From Oscheius onirici (taxonomy: Eukaryota > Nematoda > Chromadorea > Rhabditida > Rhabditidae): a stretch of DNA of 64,000 nt. The DNA is taken from contig OW051473.1 in assembly GCA_932521025.1 (NCBI GenBank), positions 6,448,001 through 6,512,000 of the forward strand, in the 5' to 3' direction. Position 1 is the stretch's first letter; each line of letters starts with the position of its first letter. The position numbers and the translations under genes are program-made. The notes beneath the pieces were generated by a model. That model did not search any database, was not told where the DNA came from, and saw only the letters and a program-made list of their open reading frames with translations. Positions 11,950 to 24,294 of the stretch are shown here, one piece after another.

Positions 11950-14900
11950 TCACTCGTCAAAATCGTCTACTCCTCGCAGATTGAGCTCTCTAACCGTAGC
12001 CTGGGCCATTGCACCAAGAAGGACTTCAGGACAAGAGACGAACACGTAATGTTTGTTACCGACTCGCTCACAGAGATCCGATACCTGTAAGTATGATATA
12101 AAGAAGAATTCATTTTGCAAAACCTTTTGTTTCAGAGCGTCATCCTTTGTGACCCAGATTGTGTAGACCGTGGCAGCTGCCACAGATAAGCATTCCTCCA
12201 GCATTGGCAGGTCCGTCTCGGAGTCACCGCAGACCAGAACGTTGCCTAGAAATTATTCGTTGTGAAAATAGGTAAACTAACCGTCTTGAAGTTTCATGCC
12301 CATTTTCCTCTCAACCAATCGCACACCGTGGCCCTTGTTGAAAATGCGGCCGGATAGTTTTGCCTTGGTATAAATTTTGATGTCGTATTCATTGTCGCGA
12401 ACAGTGAGGACAGATCCAATTGGGTCGACGATGTTCACAATGTTGACAATCTGTTGGTATCTACACAAAACTGCGAAAGAATAGAGAATACTCACAGTTC
12501 TGCACTCTCTCTTTTAGGGATAGAGTTGTTCACGTCTTGTTGTGCAATTGTAATATGACCATAATGCTTCTGAAGGCCACTTCCAATCCAAGTAAAGATG
12601 CGGTAAGCGGGATTTTCTAACAAGTCTTCAACCTGAAAACAGATGTAACCATGAATGAGGTGAATATACCATGTCAAAAGCTTTGTTCAACAAAGCTTGG
12701 TCAGTTTCACTGATAGTGTCATCTTTGAACTGCATGGCCGGATTAAAGTACCACTCACGACCAGCAGAAGCTCCATACGCGTAGTATCCTTAACATATTA
12801 ATTGAAAAGAAAAAATTCGCATACCTTCTGGAATTGTGCTGACGTTAAGAACTCCAATGTGTACAAGAGGAGCTGTTGTCACAATTGCACAGAACTGAGC
12901 ACATCTTCGAGCGAATTGAGCTTGAATGACAGCGGAATAAGCTGGTTGGATGCTCGTTGGATATGAACAAGCATAGCTCTTCAATGTTCCATCTCTGTCG
13001 GTGAAAAGATAGTGGAAGTGGTCTCCTTGTGACAGTAAAGCAGCCGCAGTTTCAACTTCAGCAACGAACACTGTTGGACCACAAGGATGGAAAGTTCCGA
13101 GAGTCTGAAAAACTTGTGAAAAAGTAAAGCTTTAATACTTACATCAATAAACTGCTCCACGTTGTTAGTTTCGTCGCTTTGAATGAAGTGAAGGAATGCC
13201 AGATCTTTTTGAAGCTCCGTCAGCTCGTCGGTGATATCGAACTTGATAGTGGGCTGCGCTTCGTCCAGTTCATCATCAGGCGTTATTGTGGTCAGAACGA
13301 GAATGTTTGAATGGGCTTCGCAACTGTTCTCAAGAGAGTTCTAAAATGAAATCTATGAAAACAACAACGAAGAAAAGCCAACCTTGGCATTTTCAAGGGA
13401 GAGGGCGAAGTGAGGCCTGATCGGGAGACCTTTCAACACGACCTCTACAAACTGTCGCCGGACTTGTGCTGTCTTAGCCATGAGAATATAGAAATCTGGC
13501 ACTTGTTTGACCTAAAAATCATACTTATGTCAGAACGAATCTTACCTCGCACATGCGAATGACTTCGTGTGTCCAGCTGGGATCGAGAAAGGCTGAACTC
13601 CATTCTTCAATATCGTGTTTCGTAATGAACTCGTTCAGTTTTCCACCATGAGCCTGTCTATCTTCGTGAGACTCGGTGGCTGCAGCAAAGAACTCATCGG
13701 CAAATTTCTATAATAACTCCAAAATAATTAAATTAACTTGCTCACATCTGTATCATGAATGCTTTCAACTCGGTGATACATTTTCGACTCTTCCGTCCAG
13801 AAGCCAGCGTTACCAAGTTGAACTTCTGTTCCGGCTCCTGTAGACAGAACAAGAGAAGCACTAGGATTACAAACAAGCATCTCCTTGGCAACAAGATTCA
13901 TTCCGTCCTGAAAAATATTTTGAAATACTGTGTTTTCTTACCTTCGAAGGCGTAACAACACCAACATCCATGGCCAGATAGTGAGAAACAAGTTTAGCTC
14001 TTGTGAGTCCATCAGTTTGGAAAGTCAGCGGTTTCCAATCTGGGTGTTCAGTTGATTTGATGGTGTTGTTGATATCTTCAACCATTTCAATGCAGTCATC
14101 CTAGAACACGTAATAAAATGCAAGCTTTCATGACCATACCTGATACTGTCTGTATGACTCTACAGCTCGCCTGTTTATGACCGCAACCTGGAAGAGTACA
14201 TCTTTCCCAACTCGTTCGGGATGTTTCTCAAAATATCTGCGCCATGCTTTCAGCTTTTCCTTAATTCCTTTAGTGTAGTCAAATCGTTCTACGGAGAAGA
14301 AGAATGAGCCTCCTTCACCGCCTTTCGACATAAGCTAGAAATGTAATGTAAACAACTAATGACAAAACATACATTTTTCTTGATCTCTTGCGATTCAATG
14401 ACAGTTTTTGGGTCTGTGGCAAACGTGAGGAAATCTTCATTCTTGATGGATACTGGGAAAACTCCAAGAGAACATGTCCATCCCTGAAAGTAAAACTATT
14501 ACAGGCTTGTTTTAATTCCTACCTCATGAGTGACAGTATAGATGTCAACGCGGTTATCGTAATGAACTCTTGCTCTCGGAACAATTCCTTTCACCATGTT
14601 CACATAGGTTTCTCTGTCTCTGTGAGTTTGGAATCCGACCTGATAGGATAAAACGTTTTCAAACAAAACAGAAAAAATACCTTGGTGAAACGTAGAATAC
14701 CACGAATGATGGGTTCAGCCACCACTCGGTACTTTGTCATGAAACATGGTGGCGGCTGGAAAGGAATGTGAAGAAAGAAGCCAATCTTAAACCTTTCGTA
14801 CTAATAACAGAAAGCATGAATACCTCCAGATTACTGTCCAAACTTCTCATTATCTGACCAGTCAGCATCAGATGATAGTCGTGGATCCAAATAAAATCTT

Positions 14901-16811
14901 GAGGACGACTGTTTCGAGCTGCGTTGATTCCGAATTGGTAATTAACTCGAACGTAAGCGCACCAATGCTCTCGAAGAACCTACAAAAATAAACTAAAAAA
15001 CAAAATTCTCACATTTATATCGTCATAGTCCTTGACAATATACTGCTCCAAGTTGTGGAGTGCTGGCCAAAGAAGTCCATTGCTGATTCCGCCGTAGTAT
15101 GCACCGTAGTCCTCCTGACTGACAAAAACGGGATTCAGCTGATAGTTTGTCTTATTGTAATCGTGTAGAACCGAGAGCAGAGACATGTCTTTTCTTAATT
15201 TATAAATTTTATACTTAATATTACTCTCATACTCGACCATCTTCTGACAGTCAGTAAGTTCTTCCTTTTTGTCGTTCTCTTCCAAAACATGGAAAATTTC
15301 TCCCGCTCTTGCCTGTTTGATCAGAGGAAGTCCCAGAGAATTTGTCGATGGCGGAAGGTCCTGAACTGTAATTTGAGAGCAAAACAAAGATCAAAAGTAC
15401 CGCATCATCATTTTGTTCGCTGATGTTTATCCCCAGATTGGACAGCCAGATGTTTTCTTTATCGACGGACATAACAGGGTCAACACAAGCTACTAATCCT
15501 CCGGATCCTTGCTTAATTTCCCAACAACCACTTGGTTTCTTGGATATGGACACAGGAGGAGCATTTGACACGTTGATGACTCTTTGCTACACACACTTTG
15601 TTGAAAATGAAAAGATGTGCTTACCTTGTGATGACTTCCTTCAATGAGACCGCCTGACGATAAGCCCTCACTTCCTTGAAATCCTTCAGATGATGTTTCG
15701 CCAGTCGTCTCATCGGCCACGACGTCATTTTCCAGTGCAAGCAGGTCTTCCGTTGAACCTTGCACAGAACCAATTCTCGAGTTAGCTCGAGAACGAACCA
15801 TCTGAAATTTTTTTTTAGAAATTTTTTGATCAAAAGTGTGCACCTGCAGATGGCGATACTTCTCTCCAAAGCGTTTAGCATGCACTCCGAGCATGCTCTG
15901 TCTGACCCCAGGAACAGCAGCATAAAGCTCTCTGTGTGGATAACTAGAGTTTAGGAAATGGTTTACCTGAGTCTGTTTTTGCTGTTGTTAACATCGTATA
16001 GGGCTAGAGAAAACAATAGTGAATCTCTGTACTGTGTTCCATTTGAAAGATCCGAGTCATAGACCATCGGCACAGCTAGCTTCCAGAATGTCACCTGTAT
16101 CATATTTTGATATAAATTTCAAAGGTTATTCACAGTTTGGTAGCCAAGAGTAGTTATCAAATATTCAAAAACATCGTCGTGAACAGAAGGAAGAGACAAA
16201 CACATCTCGAGGATGAACAAGATGCCCTAAACCTCTGTTAGTCAAATTCCAAAACTATTTACCTTCAGGGCAATTTCAGACTGTTTGCTCCTCTGCTTCC
16301 ACTCATTCGTGAAGACATCGACTGCAATTCTGAAGAAATCTTTTCCTTCGGCAGCATCGTCACATCTGGTTGAACCAATTATTGACAGAGTTCTTTGACA
16401 GCACTAAAATGTGAAAATGATATTATTTTCAAGATTTGGGAGTCATGCATCATGCTCAGTTTACACTGCATACGCAAATTTGCCCATCGAAAGCCTGTCG
16501 CAGTGACTTTTGAAGATTTGCACGTGAATTCGGCATACCCGGTTTCTCGATCTTTGTTGCAACAAACAACCTCACGAACGGATTGCAAAATATATTAGTT
16601 CGACTTGTCGAGAAACATGTTTTGGATACCGAGATGCTTATCTCAAAAACCGTAAAATGAGAGCAAAGAGCACTTTTGTTGTTCCTATACGGAATGAAAA
16701 TGAGCTCACCTCTTTTATTTTAAGGGCCACCGAAGCAGCATCTCCTTTAAAAGCTCGTTGAAATGGCCTGTCAGGAGTGGGAGAATGACTCCTTTCTTCT
16801 TCAGCCACCAT
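11950..16811 (-). CDS. tps-1: Trehalose-6-phosphate synthase with HAD-like C-terminal domain
   Basis: Cytosolic enzyme joining UDP-glucose and glucose-6-phosphate to trehalose-6-phosphate. Many short exons. The N-terminus MVAEEERSHSPTPDRPFQRA is followed by a nematode-specific region, then a GT20 synthase core with FIWIHDYHLMLTGQIMRSLD, ERFDYTKGIKEKLKAWRRY and the donor-binding GMNL..KE segment (DGMNLVAKEMLV). The C-terminal part has a HAD phosphatase fold signature, LFTDRDGTLKSY (DxDGT) and VCGDSETDLPML. It ends at LRGVDDFDE. C. elegans has tps-1 on X and tps-2 on II, hence the tentative symbol. The DxD residues look intact, but whether this half acts as a phosphatase is not known from sequence. 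Confidence 0.88.
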
Positions 16812-17574
16812 ATACTGAAAAAGGGCTTTAAACTCTCATCAACAGGATAATTAATGAAGCGATAACAAGAGTGTTACCACTAGAAAAACAACCAGTTTCA
16901 GGATCAAGAAAGCTTCTGGTTGGACCCCTCCCACTTACTAAACTGCCAAAAACCAAATGGAATAGTTAAATCTACAAAATTTAAATCATTACTTTCTTAA
17001 AGATTTTTGAATGCTGAAAAAGTGAAAAGAGATCACTTTCAAACCGATAAAAGAAGCGAATTGGAATAAAATGAACAGAAACAAAAAATGAGATAAATAC
17101 CAGAAAATTTGGCTATTAATAAAGAGGCAAAGTCTGCGGAAGATGTATTAAGGAGAGGGCAATTGGGGCGGGTGAGAAGGGGCTGCGCGTGAAAAACACA
17201 GGGAAGGCTGCTGCGCTGTGAGTTGCCTTGTTGTGAGCCTTGTTGCTGAGTCGGAATGGCCGGGCGCTCAACAACATCCACCACAGCTGAACACTTAATA
17301 ATCAATAGAAGATCGAATGTTAGACCATTGTGCGCGGGGCGCACAAAGAATGCGCAGCGTGGTTCAGTTCTTAAACGAAATCATATACTACCACCTAAGA
17401 AGAGACAAACAGGAGATAGAGAGGACATTTCCTTTGATAGTTTCTTTTGATTTTGCCCGCCACGCAGGTCAGCCGCGACGCGGTCAACAGCAGTAAACAA
17501 CTAGATGGACAACAACAGCTTCGGTCCCAAGCGATGAGTCAAAAAACATGTTTATCAGTGGGATAAGACGAACT
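16812..17574. other. Upstream of tps / downstream of LACTB2-like gene
   Basis: About 760 bp with no convincing exon. Several small open frames lack splice context or similarity. Probably holds the tps promoter. Confidence 0.35.
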
Positions 17575-19103
17575 TTAAACTAGTTTAAAGTCTATGAGAC
17601 CGAGGCGGGTTACACGACCCTCTTCTATGAGATACTCAAGCGTCTGTCGAATATTCCCGAAGGCGCCGATTTGGACCGACTTGGGGAGCTTGCTGTACAG
17701 CGCTGCTGTTATTTCTAGTGCATTTGCTCGTCCCAGCTGAAACAAAAGTTTGCTCTTGTGTTTTTCACTGTCGCCTACCCGCTTCAACACATCGGTTATT
17801 TGATTGTGTCTCCTCTCTCTGTGCTCAATGTACTGGTCGATCTTCTCATCTGGACTGTTAATCATTGGTCCATGTCCAGGACATATCATCTAAGATGGAG
17901 AAAATTCGTGGGCAGGGGAAAACACTCACGAATGGGTGCATATCTTTCAATAGTTGCAGAGATTTCATGTACTCGGACAGACTTTCGAATATTGTAGTTC
18001 CTTCACCTGAAGATTATGCAGTAAACTATGTTTTGCGAAATGCCTCTGTCCAATCAAGATGTTTTGTACTACTCAGCTTATAACAAGCTCAAAAAATTGA
18101 TACAGCCTTTAATTTTGGCCGCAAACCAAAAATGGAAAATCATCACTTAATACGCAATCACCACTGAACAATATATTCTCCTCTTCCAACAAAAACGCAG
18201 CGTGGTCAGTAGTGTGTCCTCTAAAATCCTTGCATAAGCTTCTCTCAATCAGTTTTACCTGGTTGCAATGAATTTGAAAGTAGTCCCCTCTATCTTCACC
18301 TCATATCCATCGTCTACTAAAATATACCCTTCTAGTGCCGAATCGTACTGGAATTTATGGTATTAGGGTGCAAACTTTTATTCTTACCTCAGTTTTTGTG
18401 TCTCTAAGCTTGTACACTGGAATATTTGGATTTTGCTGCATTATCTTGACATCCTCGATTCCGCCAATGTGATCTCTATGCCTGTGGCTGCAGACTATTG
18501 CAACGATCTTATCCTCTCCGAGAGCTTCAGCCAATCTTTGTATGTATCTAAGATGTGCGTAAAGCAAAGGCAAACAATGCAAAGAACTACTTTGGAACCT
18601 CATAGTAGCTGACCTCAACGCGGTTTTTTCCGCGAAAGAGATTACAAAGGTTCAACTGAGACAACCAGATAGGTATTAGTGCCCTGAAATAGACTAATGT
18701 GTGAAATTATAGCTATCTCTCTGTTATCAGACATGTTCGAATGAGTGAAAGCTGACCATTTTGTGCGCTAGCACACACTGTGCGAACAAACATTAGTCCA
18801 TCAGTTGTTGGTCACGAACACTCGTAGTTTTCCCCTGCGCTTCAGTCTCCTATCTCACCTGTAGCGTAAAAGGTCCTGGATTTTGGCCTAAGATGTGTGA
18901 CACTCTTCCCGAAATCTTTGTGATCTCATCAACCGGAAGTAGTTTATCCTTGAGCTTTCGAGTAGTGAATGGCTTGGTGTAGTGATAGTGAAGGAATCCC
19001 AAGGTAATTGTTACAAAATATCGCAAATGACGTTTGATCTCTGTAAGAATGTCCTTAAAAACAAATCCCATAATATTTAGAACAGAAAACATACGAATGA
19101 CAT
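17575..19103 (-). CDS. LACTB2-like metallo-beta-lactamase-fold endoribonuclease, possibly damaged
   Basis: First exon MSF, then a hydrophobic N-terminal stretch and GRVSHILGQNPGPFTLQ joined to GTNTYL, the family hallmark. The metal site HRHRDH (in VCSHRHRDHIGG), RGHTTDH (second histidine), the phosphate-side aspartate in ILFSGDCVL and CPGHGP all follow in order, then a helical winged C-terminus ending LIDFKLV. The family is a mitochondrial single-strand RNA endonuclease or MBL hydrolase. What is odd is that between GTNTYL and the helix RLAEALGEDK (18590-18700) I cannot find the expected ILIDTGE strand in any frame, and the direct frame meets a stop after GTNTYLVVSVEPL. Either an exon boundary was missed or the gene is broken. 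Confidence 0.65.
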
Positions 19104-21871
19104 TTTGAGGGAAGTCGTTGGTGAGATCGAACGATATCGCGGGTCAAAATACGTGTCCTCAATTGTGGGCGTGTGTCCTTTCTCTCCCAACCAGGTCACT
19201 TTCACCTCAACCTCCATTTCCCTTTCACTCTTTCGGCAAACGGTCTTTAGAAACAAATTACGTATAAAAAGGATAAAAACGGGTTGTTCTTTTTTCTGAC
19301 ATTATTAGGTTTTTGCTTGAATGCCAAGTTTAGTTTGTCGCCCTTACATTTACAAAAGCGAAAACGAGAAACTTGATCACCCCATTATTTTTCCAACTGT
19401 CTGTTATTGGATAGACTTTGACCGCCTCGTCACATTCTCTCACAGCTTATCACTCTACACGCGGCTTCGATCATCTTCAAACAAACTACGCTTGTACGGT
19501 TTCCAATTCCGGTCTTTATGATATTTTCCACCCATTTCTGCTCGCGCATTTCAGAGGGATCAAAGCGCATTCGTCGAGTGAAGCTGCCTAGAGAACAACC
19601 GGTTATCATGTTCTCGCTCGCTGACGTTAAAAGACTATACGCACGGTCCTCGAGGAGGTCTATTGCTAGTAAATAGTAGTTTACCGGCACTTTTGCCATC
19701 TCGTCTGATCTCTGAAACTCTTGGCTATCTATTCTCGCTGTCTTGTTGGCTCAGCTCTTATGATGGGTGATTTCCAGAAATGAAATGTGCTCTCGGCTTA
19801 TCACACATACATCAGGGGGTGCAGACTTGCTACATCCTTTTGCCCCCGGCCTCTCGTAGTAGTGCTCCGCCCCTTCCTGTTATGCGTTTCGTCATGTTCG
19901 CCTCCGCTGCACCACGCCTTGCTCATGTTATAGCCCCACGCCTCTTGGTTTTATACGTTTGTCTCCGCGTATAGTTCCAGCTGGCTTTCTCTTTCTCTCC
20001 GCGTCCAATGAACTCCCTACGGCCGTTTTCGCTCTCGTCTCGCCGCCAGTTGCGTGGGCAGGCCTGGTTGGCCGAGAGCCAAACGAAATCAATAGTGTCC
20101 TGACGCAAAGGGCAGCCGCCGAAAAACTTGCGGCGTTCTTTACAGCCGGCTGTCCCGACACACACGCACTTACCGGAAACACGCCCGTTATGACTGCTTT
20201 CAGCTAAATAATGACCGCTTTTCTCTCGTCCATCATTATTAGCGCCTTTCCGCCAAAAAGAAGTATTGCCTCCTCCTAATTATGACCAGACTGATCCCTT
20301 CTCTCGTTTCGAAATATAATCCGATTGAGAATTATCCGGTATTCATGTAAGCATGACATCAGTGTAAAGTTTTCCCAGCAAGAGCGGATTAAGTAATTGG
20401 TTTTCATGTCGTAGCCGCCGTTTAACCATCCTATTTATATACGCGTTCGGGAGACTTGTTACAAAGAGCAAGTCGTTTGGCAGTAACCATGTAAACAGTA
20501 GGGTATACATCATTGTAACGCACACACAACTTTCAGGCGTACTTAAGCGCTTGACATCATGCGTTATAAATAAGTCAAAACCTTTCGCAACAACTCTTCG
20601 TCAATACCTTTCGCAACAACTCAAAACATCCTCAAAGGAGCGCATATCACATTTCCTTTCTCTTCTTCTATTCTTACCCCTGCCTCATGTCTAATCATGC
20701 GTGTTGTACTGTTTGAACCAGTCAGCCACAGCTGTTCTCAGACGAGTTCAGAACTTATCAATTGCACTTTTTATGGGTCATGTTAATCCGCTCTCTTGCA
20801 CTTTCTGTTTCGCATGCAGTACCTTTCAGCTCCGGGAATAGTGCAAACGCATTCCCGTCTGCGTTTTCCATTAAAGTCGGCTTGTCCAGGGAGAGAGAAA
20901 TGGGGACTCCGCCCACCCCCAAGAGACTAGACTTCCTTTTTCTGACGTGGACCTCCGCTCGTTTTTTCTCACTTTCGTTTAATCAAACGTTCCCACAAAT
21001 CTAATTTGATTCTTTTCAGCGCAATGTGACGTCTCTTCAACTCACAATTCAGTAATCATATACGTCTTTCGCGAAAAAAGGTTAGCTGTACTATTGGATC
21101 ATAATAACAGGGAATGTTTCCAGTATATTCAATTCCCGTTACTGCATTGCGGAGAACTTGTCCTTTTTGACGAATGTTTTCTGCTCTGTTGGTTTCTTGT
21201 TTTTGGTCATAATGGTGAGTCAACTTGATAGTTTTAACAAAACATTTCGCTTTACAGATTTCGCGCTCAAACTTCGGGTGTTAGCCGGACGCTAGAGTAG
21301 TTTCAACTCTACGGGACAATATTTCGGTTCTCTACTCTTCTTTCGCAAACTCGACGATTCTCTCAACTATCCAGTCATCCAGAAGATATATTAGCTCTAT
21401 TTCAATTGCTGTGGATCTTGGACGCTACTTTTGCTTTTTGGCTTCTGCCTCCTTAACTTTTCCCAAAACTTTCTGGTCCCAGGTTCATTTCTTCTTTCTT
21501 TTGATAGATTCGGCTAGACGAAGAGGGTAACATCTACGGTAGAAATGAAAAACGGTTTTAATGTAGGGGATACTTTTTCATGACCATAACTCTCTCTCTC
21601 AAAAACAGGGGTTCACGGTATGCCTCATTTTTGTCACGTCTACGCTATCCCGGTGTTGTATTTTTCCCATTGTCTGACATTCTTCTAAGGTTTTGCGAGT
21701 CTTTTTATCCTGCTGGCCTCGAATTGTTCATATTTTCTTTCCTCGAAATTACGGCTACGTGACAGTATGGACAGGGACTCGCTGGCGCGTCTTTCTCAAG
21801 CTATCTTCTTCCAAAATACGAGTCAATTGCTCTCCCCCACCTTAGGCACTGATGTTTATTCTCTGTGCTCT

Positions 21872-21888
21872 CCCCCCCCCCCCCCCCC
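21872..21888. repeat. Poly-C tract
   Basis: A run of about 16-18 C residues interrupts AT-rich DNA. Such runs are rare in worm DNA and prone to length error in assembly. Confidence 0.7.
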
Positions 21889-22118
21889 AGCTTGCTCCGA
21901 ATTTGTGTTGATTATATTTGCTAGAAGATTTTCTTGAGAAAGAATTAGCTTCCGCGGGTATGGAAACTTAATGAAGATGTCTTTTATTGATGTTTTTATC
22001 TGTTGACACCAAGAGTCACACTTGAGATGAAGAAAGGGACACAAACACAAACAAGTAATAAAAATCTAAGAACACCGAGGAGAAAACAGGGTAAACGCAT
22101 GAGAAGAAGGAATATTCG

Positions 22119-22158
22119 TTCGCCCCGAAATACTCTCATCCCGTCTATCTGCTCACTC
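22119..22158 (+). repeat. 40-bp direct repeat, copy 1
   Basis: Starts TTCGCCCCGAAATACTCTCA and is identical over 40 bases to 23962-24001, on the same strand. It lies about 500 bp upstream of the synaptogyrin start. Confidence 0.85.
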
Positions 22159-22665
22159 ACATCAGCTCGTTCCTAACATTTAGTGTTGTTACCATTTTGC
22201 AGTAGCAACGCACTAACATCGTGAATTAGTGTTCAGTGTCTCATTTCTTCGAGGCTTCTTTCGAAGCTTAGTGCACGATCCCGTGTTGAACACCCATTTA
22301 CCCGGTCAACACAATTTTGGTAAAAGGTTCGCAGAAATGTGTCTTCTCTCAAGGGAGCAGCTTTATCAATTCGAAGTTTGCGCACTGGAGCAATTGGATT
22401 CAGTGTTGGGATTTGGCTGCGTGAGTGATCGATAGTGGCTAGGCCTATGCCATTCGCAGTGTCGCTCAAGACCTTTCATGTTAGGTACCCTCCGCTTTTA
22501 TCTGTTCTTCCTGCTCATTTCCATGACTGCCCAACCAATTTTCCTGCATTTCACATGCCCAGCTATTGAATTGATGCACTCTCTTCCGTGCACTAAGGCT
22601 AATTACTTCCTCGGCGCTTATCCGCCAGCTACAAATTTGTTGTTTTCCGTTTAGGCTTGGGGAAG

Positions 22666-23736
22666 ATGGAAAACATCAAAGCCTACGGAGCAGGAATGGC
22701 AGGCGGTCAGTTTGACAAAAATACCTTCTTCAAAAAGCCCACCGTTGTATTTAAATCTGCCGGACTGGTAATAATAGTCTTTTCACACTTTTATTATCCT
22801 TCTCCAGGTCTTTGGTATCATTCTCTGGTACTGCATCTCAAAAGGAGGATGGCATAAGCTCAGTGGAAGCACACATCACCAGGTTTGACTTTCTTCTCTT
22901 CTTTCCAAAAAGTCAATGACAAGTGCGCGGAAAGAGGTTCCTATGGATACGCCTGCCCTATTAATCAAGTTTGATGGGATGATTGAAGGTAGTTTAGGTC
23001 TGTCTCTATGGATCTAGCGCTTCGACGTGTTCCTTTGCCTCTGCTCTCGGCTTCTTTGCCGTAGTCGGAGCCGTTTCGTTGCTGTTTAGCGACGCCCGCT
23101 TCGATAACATCAGCTCGGTTCCTACTCGCAAACGTGTGATCCTTGTGGATCTAGTTGTTTCAGGTGCTTTATCTATCTGATTATTTTATTCCCGTTTTTG
23201 CAGGATGCTTCGCTGTCATATATATTATTGGCTTTTTCACGTTCTGGTCCAAGTTCAGTTCGTTGGAGATTAGCGAGCCTGTCAAGACGGGCTATGTAAA
23301 GTTTGGAATACTGATGTCGCTGTTCAGTTTGGTTACCTGGGTTGGATTTATATTTGTCTCAATAACGTTAAGTTCAGAGCGGTGCTGTCTTCTTTGCTTG
23401 GCGTAGACATGAAGAGGGAGCTGCAGATGCTTTCCACGAAAACTTTGACGATCATTTTGCTGGAGTCTCGAGCGATGTTCAGGAAGGATACGGATATGGA
23501 GGAAGCTCGGAAGGTAAGAACACTATTGCTATAGCAAGTTTTGTCTTATAGTTTTATAGTTTAAAAAACATATTTTGAAAACATACACAAATCTTTGAGG
23601 AATCGGTGCCATTGGAGTCGGCAACACTTCGTATCAGGCTGGTGGACCAGCCGTGCCCAACATCCCACAACAGCAAATACAACAGCAACAACCTCCAACA
23701 AATCCTTATGTGAACAGTCAGGGATATGGCTACTAA
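22666..23736 (+). CDS. sng-1: Synaptogyrin
   Basis: Four-helix synaptic vesicle membrane protein. The ATG at 22666 gives MENIKAYGAGMAGGQFDKNT, then FKKPTVVFKSAGLVFGIILW, a lumenal loop, a second helix (FASALGFFAVVGAVSLLFSD), a third (VILVDLVVSGCFAVIYIIGF) and a fourth (YVKFGILMSLFSLVTW joined to SGAVFFAWRRHEEGAADAFH). The cytosolic tail is rich in Gly/Tyr/Gln and ends NPYVNSQGYGY, typical of synaptogyrins. Six coding exons; one acceptor (before GIGAIGVG, about 23600) ends in GAG rather than CAG. The gene is flanked on both sides by copies of an exact 40-bp repeat. Confidence 0.93.
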
Positions 23737-24294
23737 TCTAAGAATTATCTAGCTTACTAAGTGTATACGAATATTTGTAATAAGCACCTTATGAATAAGA
23801 CGCCTTAGCACCGCGGAGCAATATATGGCTATAAACGTAGTACTATTTAATGTGGATAATAAACTTTTCAAGATGCTATAGATTTCTCAAGAGACGGCTC
23901 ATATCGATAGAAGCGACAAGAGGTCCTCCACAGGGTGCTGATATGTATGCGCAGCTCTTCATTCGCCCCGAAATACTCTCATCCCGTCTATCTGCTCACT
24001 CTATCTTAGTGTCTTCTCTACTGGCTACTGAGCTGGAAGTGTTAAGTAGTGTTACTACTATCACTTCCTGGTCTGCTGATAGTTGTCCGCTACTTAACAT
24101 CGAAAGCTTAACATTTATTTACAAGAGATCATCATTTTCACTGTATTAAAAGTCATTCATGAGTAAATGTTTGCTGAAGATTTGACTTCGTCTCTTTTGA
24201 GGGACTTGTCCCAATACTTTCAAGCTCCTAGCCCTACTTGTATTGGATGCTTTTGAAGTGGCACTAGATGCTCGACGCACTGAAAGGAACCGTT
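23737..24294. other. Convergent 3' region between synaptogyrin and DEG/ENaC gene
   Basis: Holds the 3' UTRs of the two convergent genes, with an AATAAA-type signal near 23855-23875, and repeat copy 2. No exon was recognised. Confidence 0.4.
23962..24001 (+). repeat. 40-bp direct repeat, copy 2
   Basis: Identical to 22119-22158. It lies about 225 bp downstream of the synaptogyrin stop. The flanks of the two copies are unrelated beyond the 40 bases. Confidence 0.85.

Larger units (their letters stand above)
19104..22665. other. Long gene-poor region upstream of synaptogyrin
   Basis: About 3.5 kb with only short unrelated open frames. It is likely to hold neuronal regulatory sequence for the gene at 22666 and the promoter of the LACTB2-like gene. 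Features seen are a repeated 17-mer word near 20580 and 20607 (ACCTTTCGCAACAACTC), a C homopolymer at about 21872-21888, and one copy of a 40-bp repeat at 22119. Confidence 0.45.
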
